Assembly: GCF_035695185.1 (NCBI RefSeq)
Contig: NZ_DASSES010000105.1
Span: forward strand, 13,249-77,248
DNA length: 64,000 bases
Reading direction: 5' to 3'
Source: Frateuria_A sp035695185
Lineage (GTDB): Bacteria; Pseudomonadota; Gammaproteobacteria; Xanthomonadales; Rhodanobacteraceae
The notes below the pieces were generated by a model. That model made no database searches and had not been told where the DNA came from. It saw only the letters and a program-made list of their open reading frames with translations. Positions 28,054 to 37,063 of the stretch are shown here, piece by piece. Within the stretch, counting starts at the first letter, position 1, and every line of letters begins with the position of its first letter. Made by a program: the position numbers and the translations under genes.

Positions 28054-29529
28054 CTAGTCCTCTTCCACCTCGGGCAGCGGCACGGCGAGGTGGCAGGTCA
28101 GGCCGCTTTCGCGGTAGTCGATGCTCACCGCGCCGTTGCGCGACGGATTGAGGCTGCGTTCGATCAGCCGGGTGCCGAAGCCCTTGTGGGTCGGCGGCTG
28201 GACCGGCGGGCCGTCGTGTTCGATCCAGTCCAGATGCAGGATGCGCCGGCCGTTCGTCTCGCCGACGCGCCAGTGGATGCGCACGCCGCCGCCGCATTCC
28301 CCCAGGGCGCCGTACTTGATCGCGTTGGTGGCCAGTTCGTGCAGCGCCAGCGCGAAGGACAACGCGTTCTGTGGCGACAGCCGCACGGGTGGCCCCTCGA
28401 TCTCGAAGCGCTCGCTGCCCCGGAAGTTGTGCGACTGGGCCATCTGCTCGACCAGGTCGCCCAGCAGGGCGCTGTGCCAGTGCTCGCGGGTGAGCACGTC
28501 GTGCGCATGCGAGAGCGAGATCAGGCGCGCGTTGAACACCTCGGCCGCGGCCTCCACCGAGTCCGCGTTGCTGAACGACTGCGCGGCCAGGGACTGCACG
28601 ATCGCCAGGGTGTTTTTCACCCGGTGGTTGAGCTCGTTGATCATGATCCGCTGTTGTTGCTCGGCCAGTTTTCGCTCGTGCACGTCCACGATCAGGCCGG
28701 CGAAATAGGTCGGTCGGCCGTCCGCCCCGCGTTGGCAGCGCCCGGAGCCTTCCACCCAGAGGTACTCGTCGCCGGATCTTTGAATGCGGTACTGGCAGCG
28801 GTAGGGCAGGCCGCGGCTGACCGTCTCGTGCACGCGCACCTCGACCTCAGGCAGGTCATGCGGATGGATGCGCTCGAAGAAGCGCTCGATCGGCAGGCCG
28901 GCGGCGGCCTCCACCGGGTCGACTGCGAAGATGCGCGCAAGGCGGTGGTCGACGACGACCCGGTCGTTCGGCACGTCCCACATCCAGGTACCGAGGACGG
29001 CGCCGGCGTCCAGCGCCAGCTCGACCTGCTCGCGTGCGCGATGGTAGGCGCGCTCGGCCTTCACGCGCGCGGTGGTTTCCACCACGGTGGCGAGGAACCC
29101 GCGCGGCACCCCCGCGGCGTCGCGCAGCGGGGTGTAGTCCAGGTCGAGCCAGACGTCCTCGGCATGGCCGTTGCGGAACAGGACCAGCGGCTGGTCCTTG
29201 TAGGACAGCGCCTGCCCCGCCAGGGTGGCGGCCAGCACGTGCTGGTTGAACTCCGCTACTTCCGGCCAGGCCGCCAGCACGTTCAGCCCCAGCAGGTAGG
29301 GGTGTCGCCCGCCGGCGAATTCCGCATAGGCGTCGTTGTAGATCAACTGCGCATCCGGGCCCCACACCATCACCATCGGCAGGTTGGACGACAGGATGAG
29401 GTCGACCATGGTGCGCAACGGCTGGGGCCAGGTCGCGATCGGGCCCAGTGCGGTGGCGCCCCAGTCATGGAGGCGTACCCGTTCTTTCATGCCTGGTTCG
29501 TTCGGCGTCCGTTCGCTTTGCTCTTCCAT
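28054..29529 (-). CDS. HWE-family sensor histidine kinase with PAS domains
   Basis: A 491-residue cytoplasmic kinase with no membrane helix. Two PAS domains (about 40-150; about 170-285) precede the HWE/HisKA_2 core. The phospho-accepting His is H302 in INELNHRVKN, the N-box is ALHELATNAIKYGALG, WxE is in LDWIEHDGP and the glycine motif is GFGTRLIERSL. The ligand is unknown; no response regulator is adjacent. ATG 29529 was chosen; a downstream ATG at residue 14 (MKERVRLHDWG) is also plausible. Confidence 0.9.
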   Translation of the reverse strand: MEEQSERTPNEPGMKERVRLHDWGATALGPIATWPQPLRTMVDLILSSNLPMVMVWGPDAQLIYNDAYAEFAGGRHPYLLGLNVLAAWPEVAEFNQHVLAATLAGQALSYKDQPLVLFRNGHAEDVWLDLDYTPLRDAAGVPRGFLATVVETTARVKAERAYHRAREQVELALDAGAVLGTWMWDVPNDRVVVDHRLARIFAVDPVEAAAGLPIERFFERIHPHDLPEVEVRVHETVSRGLPYRCQYRIQRSGDEYLWVEGSGRCQRGADGRPTYFAGLIVDVHERKLAEQQQRIMINELNHRVKNTLAIVQSLAAQSFSNADSVEAAAEVFNARLISLSHAHDVLTREHWHSALLGDLVEQMAQSHNFRGSERFEIEGPPVRLSPQNALSFALALHELATNAIKYGALGECGGGVRIHWRVGETNGRRILHLDWIEHDGPPVQPPTHKGFGTRLIERSLNPSRNGAVSIDYRESGLTCHLAVPLPEVEED

Positions 29530-29685
29530 GGGGTGGCTTTGTTGTTGGTCTTCCACGTAAGGCGCGCCCGATGCATGGCATGGTTGCGGCCGCCCGGGGG
29601 CGCCGGCGGAGGGTCCGCACTGCAAAGCTTAGTGCCCCGGCGCGGCCGTGCGGTTCCCCGCTGCCGGGAATGTGATGTGGCCGGC

Positions 29686-30396
29686 TTATCCCTGTCGGCG
29701 CAGGCGTTCGTCCAGCTCGGCCAGGCGCGCGGGCGTGCCCACGTCCGTCCAGGATCCCCGGTGATGGGTGCCGGACACCTGGCCGTCGCCCATGGCCGTG
29801 CGAAGCAGCGGGGCGAGCTTGAAGCGCGGCGGCCGCGCCTGCGCTCCGGGCGTGTCGCCGATCGCCGCGCGCCACCCGCGCAGCAGCCCCGGCCGGTAGA
29901 CGCCGATGCCGCTGAAGGTCAGCCGCGGCGCGCCTTCGGCGTGCAGCACCCCGTGCGCGTCGAGGTTGAAGTCGCCCTCCGGGTGATGCCCGGGGTTGTC
30001 GACCATCACCAGCTGCGCGAGGCCCTGCGGTTCGGCCGGCAGCCGCGTGTAGTCCACGTCGCTGTGGATGTCACCGTTGACCGCGATGAACGGCGCGTCG
30101 CCCAGCAACGCCAGCGCGTTGAGCATGCCGCCGCCGGTTTCCAGGGGGACCGCGCCCTCGTAGGCGTAGCGGATGCGCAGGCCCCAGCGGCTGCCGTCGC
30201 CGAGCAGCTCGGGGAACTGTCCGGCCAGGTGCGAGGTGTTGATCACCACGTAATGCACGCCGGCGCCGGCGAGTTTCTCCAGGTGCCAGGCGATCAGCGG
30301 CTTGCCGCCGGCCTCGAGCAACGGCTTGGGGGTGTGATCGGTGAGCGGGCGCATGCGCTCGCCCAGTCCGGCGGCGAAGATCAGCGCGTGCCTCAT
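29686..30396 (-). CDS. murU: N-acetylmuramate alpha-1-phosphate uridylyltransferase MurU
   Basis: A 236-residue nucleotidyltransferase. The signature is IFAAGLGERMRPLTDHTPKPLLEAGGKPL, typed here in parts: LGERMRPLTDHTPKPLL, then VNGDIHSDVDY for metal binding and GSWTDVGTPARL. It makes UDP-MurNAc in peptidoglycan recycling. It overlaps amgK by 4 bp, the usual partner arrangement. Confidence 0.92.
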   Translation of the reverse strand: MRHALIFAAGLGERMRPLTDHTPKPLLEAGGKPLIAWHLEKLAGAGVHYVVINTSHLAGQFPELLGDGSRWGLRIRYAYEGAVPLETGGGMLNALALLGDAPFIAVNGDIHSDVDYTRLPAEPQGLAQLVMVDNPGHHPEGDFNLDAHGVLHAEGAPRLTFSGIGVYRPGLLRGWRAAIGDTPGAQARPPRFKLAPLLRTAMGDGQVSGTHHRGSWTDVGTPARLAELDERLRRQG

Positions 30397-31499
30397 GCGG
30401 CCGCCGGTACGGTGATGTCGCGGCCGGCCACGCAGCGCTCGACCAGTGCGGCCAGGTCGGCCAGTTCCGGATAGCGGCGTGCCACGGTGAGCACGTAGCC
30501 GAGCACGCGCGGCAGGTCGGCGAGGTAGCCACGCTTGCCGTCGCGGTACCAGAGCCGGCAGAAGATGCCGAGCACCTTGATGTGGCGCTGCAGGCCGATC
30601 AGGTCGAACCAGCGCTGGAAGCGCTCGCGGTCGACCGAGGCATCGAGCAGGCCCGCCTGTTGCGCGCGCCGGCGGTAGTGCTCGACCCACTGGGCGACGC
30701 GCGTCTCGTCCCAGGCGATGTAGCAGTCGCGCAGCAGCGAGGCCAGGTCGTAGGCGAGCGGGCCGTGCAGCGCGCCCTGGAAATCGATAATGCCGGGGTT
30801 GCGCAACCACGCGCGGGCCTCCGCGTCCGCCGGGCCGGCATCGAGGAAGGGCGTCAGGCAGGGGACGTGGATCGGGCCGGATCGCTCCGTTTGCATCAGG
30901 TTGCGGCTGTGGAAATCGCGGTGCACGAACACGCGCGGCTGCTCGGCCGCGTTGCGCAGAAGCACGGTGAATGCCTGCTCGATCACGTCCCATTCCACGC
31001 ACTCGGGCGTGTAGCCCAGGTGGCGCTGCAGGAACCACTCGGGCATCAGCTCCAGCTCGCGCTGCAGGAAGGCGTGGCTGTAGGGCGGCAGGTCCGAGCC
31101 GTCCACCCGGGTCTGGATGCGCAGCAGGGCATCCATCGCCTGTCCGTAGAGCGCGTCCGCCGTGTCCGGCTTCAGGCAGGACAGGTAGTCCTGCCGGCCG
31201 AAGTCCTCGATCAACAGGAAGCCCTGCGCCAGATCGTGCGCAAGCACCTTCGGCGCGTGCAGCCCGGCATCGCGCAGGCGCTCCCCGATGGCCAGCCATG
31301 GCGCGGGATCTTCCAGCGCGGGCGGCGAGTCCATCACGATCCAGCCGTGCCCTTCCTGTGGCCGCCAGTAGCTGCGGAAGCTGGCATCGGACGAGGCCGG
31401 CGCCAGCGTCAGCGTGTCGTCGTGCAGTGTGGCGCGGGCCCAGGCGAGGCGGGCAGCGGCGCGGTCGGAGGCGGTCTGGGGAAGGTCGGGCGAGGGCAT
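30393..31499 (-). CDS. amgK: Anomeric MurNAc/GlcNAc kinase AmgK
   Basis: A 368-residue aminoglycoside-phosphotransferase-fold kinase that gives MurNAc-1-phosphate. Catalytic HRDFHSRNLM and IIDFQGALHGPLAYDLASLL are present. Between them is an extra segment of about 25-30 residues (TERSGPIHVPCLTPFLD and on), longer than I remember in Pseudomonas AmgK. ATG 31499. It feeds MurU, bypassing de novo UDP-MurNAc synthesis and fosfomycin inhibition. Confidence 0.9.
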   Translation of the reverse strand: MPSPDLPQTASDRAAARLAWARATLHDDTLTLAPASSDASFRSYWRPQEGHGWIVMDSPPALEDPAPWLAIGERLRDAGLHAPKVLAHDLAQGFLLIEDFGRQDYLSCLKPDTADALYGQAMDALLRIQTRVDGSDLPPYSHAFLQRELELMPEWFLQRHLGYTPECVEWDVIEQAFTVLLRNAAEQPRVFVHRDFHSRNLMQTERSGPIHVPCLTPFLDAGPADAEARAWLRNPGIIDFQGALHGPLAYDLASLLRDCYIAWDETRVAQWVEHYRRRAQQAGLLDASVDRERFQRWFDLIGLQRHIKVLGIFCRLWYRDGKRGYLADLPRVLGYVLTVARRYPELADLAALVERCVAGRDITVPAAA

Positions 31500-31663
31500 C
31501 GCACCAGCTTAGCGAGGCGACGCGCGTGCGGTCCATCGGGGTGTGCGGACACGGACTGGCGGCCGTTCATCCCGTGAGACTGGCGTTTGCGATACTCGGA
31601 AAGCACCGGGCGGGTGTAAGCCGCCCGTCGTGCTGTCCGTTCTTCCGCTGGAGCCCCACCCGC

Positions 31664-32941
31664 ATGACCCGACGATCCGGAAGCGCCGACCTGCCGCTGC
31701 ATGGCGGGCGCGTGCCGCGCTGGCTGGCAGACCGGATGACCCGGTTGGGCGCACTGATGGCCGAGGCGATCGTGCGCGAGTACGGCCGCGACGAGTTCCT
31801 GCGCCGCCTGGCGCATCCGTTCTGGTTCCAGTCCTTCGGTGCGGTGATGGGAATGGACTGGCATTCCTCCGGCATCACCACCAGCGTGATCGGCGCGCTC
31901 AAGCGCGGCCTGGCGCCGCTGGCGAACGAGCTGGGCATCCACGTCTGCGGCGGGCGCGGCAAGCATTCGCGTGCCACGCCGGGCGAGCTGGTGGCGATCG
32001 GCGAGAAGGTCGGCTTCGATGGTGCCGCGCTGGCGGGCGCGAGCCGCCTGGTGGCCAAGGTGGACAGCGCCGCGGTGCAGGACGGGTTCGACCTCTACCT
32101 GCACGGCTTCGTGGTGACCGACGATGGCCGGTGGGTGGTGATCCAGCAGGGCATGAACGGCGAGCGCCGGCAGGCGCGGCGCTACCACTGGCTGTCGGAG
32201 AACCTGAAGAGCTTCGTCGACGACCCGCACGCGGCGGTCGACGGGCCTGCACAGGGGCAGATCGTCAACCTGGCCGACCACCGCGCGCAGGCCTCGCGCC
32301 TGGCGCAACTGGAGCTGCTGCAGACGCTCGGACCGGACGGCATCGCACGCGAGTTCGTGCAGATCGAAGGCAAGGCGGCGCCCGTGCCGCCGGTCGAGGC
32401 CCCCCTGCAACTCGGCCTGCTGCCGCATCTGTCGATGCCCGACCACCACGACGTGCGCGGCAGCGACGTCGTCGCACGCCGCCTGCATGGTGCGCTCGCC
32501 GCCGCGGCCGAAAACGGACCGCGCGATTTCACCGAACTGCTGCAGGTGCCGGGCATCGGCGCGCGCACCGTGCGCGCGCTGGCGATGGTGGCCGAGGTGG
32601 TCCACGGCGCGCCCTGCCGTTTCAGCGATCCGGCGCGTTTTTCGCTGGCGCACGGCGGCAAGGACCGCCACCCGTTCCCGGTCCCCACGCGCGTCTACGA
32701 CCACACCATCGGCGTGCTCAGGTCCGCGGTGGAGAACGCCAGGCTCGGCCGCGACGAACAACTGGCGGCAGTCAAGCGGCTCGACGAGCAGGCGCGGCGG
32801 CTGGAGCGGTACGCCAGCGGCCCGTCGGTCGAGCAGTACATCGCCGGGGAACGCCTGCGCTCGCACGAGTATGGCGGGCGCAGCGTGTTCGGTTGGGAGC
32901 CTCCCGCGGCAGTGCCGGTCGCCCGGAAAAAGGCATCCTGA
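31664..32941 (+). CDS. DUF763 domain protein with helix-hairpin-helix
   Basis: A 425-residue protein. The N-terminal block (LPLHGGRVPRWLADRM; FGAVMGMDWHSSGITTSVIGALKRGL; ICVCGGRGKHSRATP-type GGRGKHS) is typical of DUF763, a family best known from archaea and some bacteria. A helix-hairpin-helix-like LLQVPGIGARTVRALAMVAEVV lies at about 290-312, suggesting nucleic-acid binding. GGAG precedes ATG 31664. The function is unknown; a DNA repair role has been suggested for related proteins by context only. Confidence 0.85.
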   Translation: MTRRSGSADLPLHGGRVPRWLADRMTRLGALMAEAIVREYGRDEFLRRLAHPFWFQSFGAVMGMDWHSSGITTSVIGALKRGLAPLANELGIHVCGGRGKHSRATPGELVAIGEKVGFDGAALAGASRLVAKVDSAAVQDGFDLYLHGFVVTDDGRWVVIQQGMNGERRQARRYHWLSENLKSFVDDPHAAVDGPAQGQIVNLADHRAQASRLAQLELLQTLGPDGIAREFVQIEGKAAPVPPVEAPLQLGLLPHLSMPDHHDVRGSDVVARRLHGALAAAAENGPRDFTELLQVPGIGARTVRALAMVAEVVHGAPCRFSDPARFSLAHGGKDRHPFPVPTRVYDHTIGVLRSAVENARLGRDEQLAAVKRLDEQARRLERYASGPSVEQYIAGERLRSHEYGGRSVFGWEPPAAVPVARKKAS

Positions 32942-33148
32942 CGCCTGCGCAGGGCTCGGGGTCGGCCTTGCCGATTCACATGCCCGGCGACATACGCCGG
33001 TGGTTCGGCAGCACCGGTGGCCGTGTGGTCATCATGGAGACGGGCACGAGCGAGCGGCTGCCGGCCGCGAGGCCTGCGCGTGCGTCGTTTCGGTACGGCT
33101 CCGCCCAGGTCGTGGCGCTGGAGGCGCCGGCCTCCGCGCCGCCGGGCA

Positions 33149-33322
33149 TCAGTCCCGGTTCCTGGGCGCGTCGCTGTCGTAGCGGCGCTGCAGGCGATGC
33201 GTTTCCTGATCGAGCTCGGTTTCCACCTCGTCGCCCCGCGCGGTCTTCGCCTGGCCTGTCCGATCGCGATCCAGCTCGCGGCGTGCGTCGGTGTCCCGCG
33301 GCGGCTGCTTGTTCTGGCTCAT
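33149..33322 (-). CDS. Small, highly charged hypothetical protein
   Basis: A 57-residue hydrophilic protein (start MSQNKQPPRDTDARRELD, end RRYDSDAPRNRD) with an excellent Shine-Dalgarno (GGAGGAG) before ATG. It is rich in Arg, Asp and Glu and is probably disordered. No family recognised; compare 15873-16052. Confidence 0.55.
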   Translation of the reverse strand: MSQNKQPPRDTDARRELDRDRTGQAKTARGDEVETELDQETHRLQRRYDSDAPRNRD

Positions 33323-33392
33323 CACGTGTCTCCTCCGGTTGCAGGAAACCGTTGTACCGCCACGTGCGTCGGCCGCCCGTGGAGGCTCGGGC

Positions 33393-34508
33393 TCAGCCGC
33401 GCGGGGATTGCGCCAGGCAGCGCCGGTAGCGCCCGTCGACGCGCCTGGCGAACCATGCGGTGGTGAGCTTGCGGGTGATCTTCGGGCTTTCCAGCCGGAT
33501 GCGCGGCAGCATGGCGCGCGGCAGCGGCTTGCGCGCGGTGGCTTCAGCCAGGGCGAACACGCGCGCGTACAGGTCCGTGCGGGTGAAGTCCGGGGACTCG
33601 CCTTCGGCCAGCGCATCATGGATGTCGCCCGGCTCCAGCTCCAGGCGCCCGGCGAGGGTGCGCGCGGCCCGTTCGGTGGCCCCGAGCCCGCCGTCATAGC
33701 GGATCAGGTCGCCGTCGAAATCCAGCGGAATGCCGGAGGCCGTGCTCAGCGCCTGCTGGAACGCCGCGTTGCGGCTGGCATACCAGCCGGCGTTGTAGTC
33801 GGCGAAGCGGTAGAGCATCTGCGGGTAATCGGCCGGGTAGGCGAGCAGGTGGGCGATGCCGAAGTACAGACCGCCGCGCCGGCTGAACACCTCGTGGCGG
33901 ATCGAACCGTCGAGCGCGTAGGGGTAGGGGTGCCGGTTCGCGTAATCCTCGGCGAAGGCCACGCTCACCTGCATCGGACCGCCGGTGTGTATCGGGTTGT
34001 CGTCGCCGAGCAGGCGGCGCCCGAGCGGCACCATGCCGATGAAGTCCTCGTACAGGCGGCTCAGTTCGCGTTCGGTGCGGACGGCAGCCAGGCGGTCGCC
34101 GTAGCTCCTGCCGTCCGGTGACTTCAGCGCCAGCGCCGCACGGACCAGGAATTGCGGGACGTGGTGCTGCGCGGCGCGGCGGTCGATCTCCTTGCGCGCG
34201 ATCCGGCCCAGGCCGGGCACCACCGGGTCGGCGTGATAGCCGGATTCCTGCGCGGCGACGGCGAGGGTCGCGCAGAGATTGCTGGCGGTCGGCGGCATGT
34301 CCAGCGCGGAAAACGCGGCGTAGATGTCGGTCGCCCAGCCCTGGCGGTCCGCGGTATCGGCGGGCAGCAGGTGCACGATCTGCGCGCGCACCTCGTCGGG
34401 GCGGCGCTGCGGTGCCTCCACCCGCGGGCGTGCGCAGCCGGCGAGCAGGGCCAGCAGCGCAAGCAGGACGACGGAGCGGGAGGGGGGTCGCAGTCGCATT
34501 CCGGCCAT
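33393..34508 (-). CDS. DUF1615 lipoprotein
   Basis: A 371-residue predicted outer-membrane lipoprotein. Lipobox LLALLAGCA puts the lipid Cys near residue 25. The body matches DUF1615: RRPDEVRAQIVHLLPAD, DRQGWATDIYAAFSAL, SNLCATLAVAAQESGYHADPVVPGLGRIA and PMQVSVAFAEDY. The Glu in AQESG and the fold suggest a lysozyme-like or transglycosylase-like domain; no activity is known to me. ATG 34508 or 34499. Confidence 0.85.
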   Translation of the reverse strand: MAGMRLRPPSRSVVLLALLALLAGCARPRVEAPQRRPDEVRAQIVHLLPADTADRQGWATDIYAAFSALDMPPTASNLCATLAVAAQESGYHADPVVPGLGRIARKEIDRRAAQHHVPQFLVRAALALKSPDGRSYGDRLAAVRTERELSRLYEDFIGMVPLGRRLLGDDNPIHTGGPMQVSVAFAEDYANRHPYPYALDGSIRHEVFSRRGGLYFGIAHLLAYPADYPQMLYRFADYNAGWYASRNAAFQQALSTASGIPLDFDGDLIRYDGGLGATERAARTLAGRLELEPGDIHDALAEGESPDFTRTDLYARVFALAEATARKPLPRAMLPRIRLESPKITRKLTTAWFARRVDGRYRRCLAQSPRG

Positions 34509-34604
34509 TCTGCGGTAGCGCCCGCCAATGGTGACTGAAGCCCTCGGCGGCGCCCGACCCGTGACGCCGGGCGGACGGCCCTGCACGCATGGCCCGGAGC
34601 GACC

Positions 34605-34925
34605 CTATGATGGCCGGTCGGCCTGGCGCCTGCGTCGTTTCCAGCGCAGCCACTGGCGTTCGAGCGCGACCAGCGACCAGCGCGTCGGGCGGCGCAGGAA
34701 CGGCAGATCCTGGGCAAGCAGCAGTACGCCCAGCGGCAACATCCACAGTCCCAGCAGCGGCAGGAAGCTGAACAGTCCGGCCACGATCAGCAACAGGCCC
34801 ACCGGGATGCGCACCCAGCGGGACGAGGGCGCGCGCAACCATCGCAGCGGGCCCGCGATCCAGCGGGGCAGGCGACGCTCGAAGCGATCCAGATGGTGGT
34901 TGAGGCGGTCGGCGTCTTTGATCAC
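34605..34925 (-). CDS. Small membrane protein
   Basis: A 106-residue protein with two membrane helices (VRIPVGLLLIVAGLFSFLPLLG; LWMLPLGVLLLAQDLPFL) and a basic C-terminus. GTG start at 34925, preceded by GGAG. The function is unknown; similar small proteins are common in Xanthomonadales. Confidence 0.7.
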   Translation of the reverse strand: MIKDADRLNHHLDRFERRLPRWIAGPLRWLRAPSSRWVRIPVGLLLIVAGLFSFLPLLGLWMLPLGVLLLAQDLPFLRRPTRWSLVALERQWLRWKRRRRQADRPS

Positions 34926-35001
34926 CCAAGGCTCCGGTGCAGGCTGCCGGCCATTCGACTACGCGCCGGGGGGAAAGGCCAGCGTGGCGGCGGTCGATGG
35001 T

Positions 35002-35160
35002 TCAGCGTCGGCCGCGCATGAGGCGGATCATCCAGCCCATGCCCGCGATGCCCACGACCAGGCCGACGCCGGTGCCCCACAGGGCGCCGGCCGTGCCGTT
35101 GACGGCGTAGCCGATACCGAAGCCCAGCAGGAAGAACAGCGGAACGGGAAGGCAGCCCAT
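35002..35160 (-). CDS. Small membrane protein (52 aa)
   Basis: A 52-residue frame beginning MGCLPVPLFFLLGFGIGYAV and ending MRGRR, with two short hydrophobic helices and Gly-rich packing (GTAGALWGTGVGLVVGIAG). No strong Shine-Dalgarno. Coding is plausible because of the protein-like amino acid pattern. Confidence 0.5.
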   Translation of the reverse strand: MGCLPVPLFFLLGFGIGYAVNGTAGALWGTGVGLVVGIAGMGWMIRLMRGRR

Positions 35161-35360
35161 GGGGTCAAGAGGTGGGCGCGGCCGACGCCGTCTTCAACCG
35201 CGCTGATCCTCTCGGGGGGCTGGCCGGACCCGGCCCCCGGGCAGCCCGGCGAGAACCGCCCACGCGGCGGGCATGCCAAACAGTTCACACGGGCGTGGGT
35301 GGCGATCCGGGCAGGCGCCCGGTTTGGTTAGTATCGGACTACTTTGCGGGGAGACGTGCC

Positions 35361-37061
35361 ATGAAACGCCTGCTGGTCGGATCGATCGTCGTCGTGCTGG
35401 GCCTGATCGTGCTGGCCGTGGCCGCGCTGCTGCTGGTGGACGCCAACCACTTCCGCCCGCAGATCCAGGCCTCGCTCGGCAAGGCGCTGGGGCGCGAGGT
35501 GAGCATCGGCCAGTTGCACCTGACGGTGTGGTCGGGGTCGCTGCAGGCCGACCAGCTGCGCATCGGCGAGGACCCTGCCTTCGGCAGGCAGCCCTTCGTC
35601 AGCGCCCGGTCGCTGGAAGTCGGGGTCCGGATGTGGCCCTTGCTGCTCCATCGCGAATTGCACATCACCGCCCTCACGCTCGACCAGCCGGTGGTGCGCC
35701 TGCTGCAGAACCGCAAGGGTGGCTGGAACTTCGCCGGGCTCGGCGGCGGCGGGGCCTCGCCCCCGGGGCATGAGGCCGCGCCGGCCGGGCTCACCGTCGA
35801 CCGGTTGCGTATCGACGATGGACGCATCGAGCTCACGCGCGCGGCCGGCGATCGCAAGGTCTACGACCACGTGCAGCTGAGCGCCGACCACGTCGACATG
35901 GGGGCGGCGTTCCCGTTCGAGCTGAAGGCGGACATCGCCGGCGGCGGCTCGCTCGCACTGGACGGCACGCTTGGCCCCTGGCACGCCGGTAACGCAGTTC
36001 TGACGCCGCTGGACGCGCACCTGGCGATGCGCGACCTGGACCTGGTCGGTGCGGGCCTGATGGCGCACGAAAGCGGTGTCGGCGGGGTGCTCGACCTGGA
36101 TACGAAGATCGCTTCGGCCCAGGGCGTGCTGCGCTCCAACGGCCGCATCGACGCGCGCAAGCTGCAACTGGTCGCCTCCGGGTCGCCGTCGCCGCAGCCG
36201 CTGCGGATCGACTACACGGCGAGCTACCGGCTGGATGCCGGCACCGGCCGGATCGCCGACTCCGTGCTCCATGCGGGCGCCGCCCGGCTGGCCATCGCGG
36301 GCAGTTTCGACAACCGGCCCGCCGTGATGCGGCTGGACCTCAAGGTGAAGGGCCAGCGGCAGCCGGTCGACGACCTGCAGCCATTGTTGCCGGTGTTCGG
36401 CGTGATCCTGCCGAAGGACTCGCGGTTGGCCGGCGGCGTCGCCAGCATGGACCTCACCGTGCGTGGGCCGCTCGATGCGTTGGTGATCCATGGGCCGGTC
36501 TCCCTGGACGACACGCGCCTGGCCGGCTACAGCCTGGGGGCCAAGCTGGGCGGCGCGTTGGCGCTGGCTGGCGTCAGCGCGCCGAAGGACACCGTGATCC
36601 GCCATGCCGAGGCCATGCTGACCATCTCGCCCAAGGGCATCGAGGCCGATCCGGCCAAGGCGCAGATCGCGCAGCTGGGCGGTTTCACCGGCAAGGGCCG
36701 CATGGCCGCCGACGGCGCGCTCGATTTCCGCATGCTGGTCAAGCTCGACGCGGGTGTGACCGGGGCGGGGCAGGCCGGCCAGGGGATCGCAGGCCTGCTG
36801 GGCGGCTCGAAGGCGGGCGGCGCGCTCGGCGGCCTGATCAAGGGCATGAGCACCAACGGGGTAGGTGTGCGCATCGGCGGCACGGCCAGCGCCCCCAGCT
36901 TCAAGCTCGACCCGCGCGCGGCGGCCGGCCTGCTGGATGCCGGTACGCAAGGCAACAGCGGCAAACCGGCCACGAAGCAGCCCTCCGGCAACCAGAAGGA
37001 TGTGCTCAAGAGCCTGTTGCAGGACGCGCTCAAGCCCAAGCAGCCGGCCACCGGCCACTGA
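35361..37061 (+). CDS. AsmA-family envelope protein
   Basis: A 566-residue protein with one N-terminal membrane helix (SIVVVLGLIVLAVAALLLV) and an AsmA-type periplasmic domain (VDANHFRPQIQASLGKALGREVSIG typed in parts; LDLDTKIASAQGVLRSNGRI; FTGKGRMAADGALDFRMLV). AsmA-like proteins belong to a bridge-like lipid-transport superfamily. GGGGAG precedes ATG 35361. It ends 2 bp before the GMC gene. Confidence 0.88.
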   Translation: MKRLLVGSIVVVLGLIVLAVAALLLVDANHFRPQIQASLGKALGREVSIGQLHLTVWSGSLQADQLRIGEDPAFGRQPFVSARSLEVGVRMWPLLLHRELHITALTLDQPVVRLLQNRKGGWNFAGLGGGGASPPGHEAAPAGLTVDRLRIDDGRIELTRAAGDRKVYDHVQLSADHVDMGAAFPFELKADIAGGGSLALDGTLGPWHAGNAVLTPLDAHLAMRDLDLVGAGLMAHESGVGGVLDLDTKIASAQGVLRSNGRIDARKLQLVASGSPSPQPLRIDYTASYRLDAGTGRIADSVLHAGAARLAIAGSFDNRPAVMRLDLKVKGQRQPVDDLQPLLPVFGVILPKDSRLAGGVASMDLTVRGPLDALVIHGPVSLDDTRLAGYSLGAKLGGALALAGVSAPKDTVIRHAEAMLTISPKGIEADPAKAQIAQLGGFTGKGRMAADGALDFRMLVKLDAGVTGAGQAGQGIAGLLGGSKAGGALGGLIKGMSTNGVGVRIGGTASAPSFKLDPRAAAGLLDAGTQGNSGKPATKQPSGNQKDVLKSLLQDALKPKQPATGH

Positions 37062-37063
37062 GC

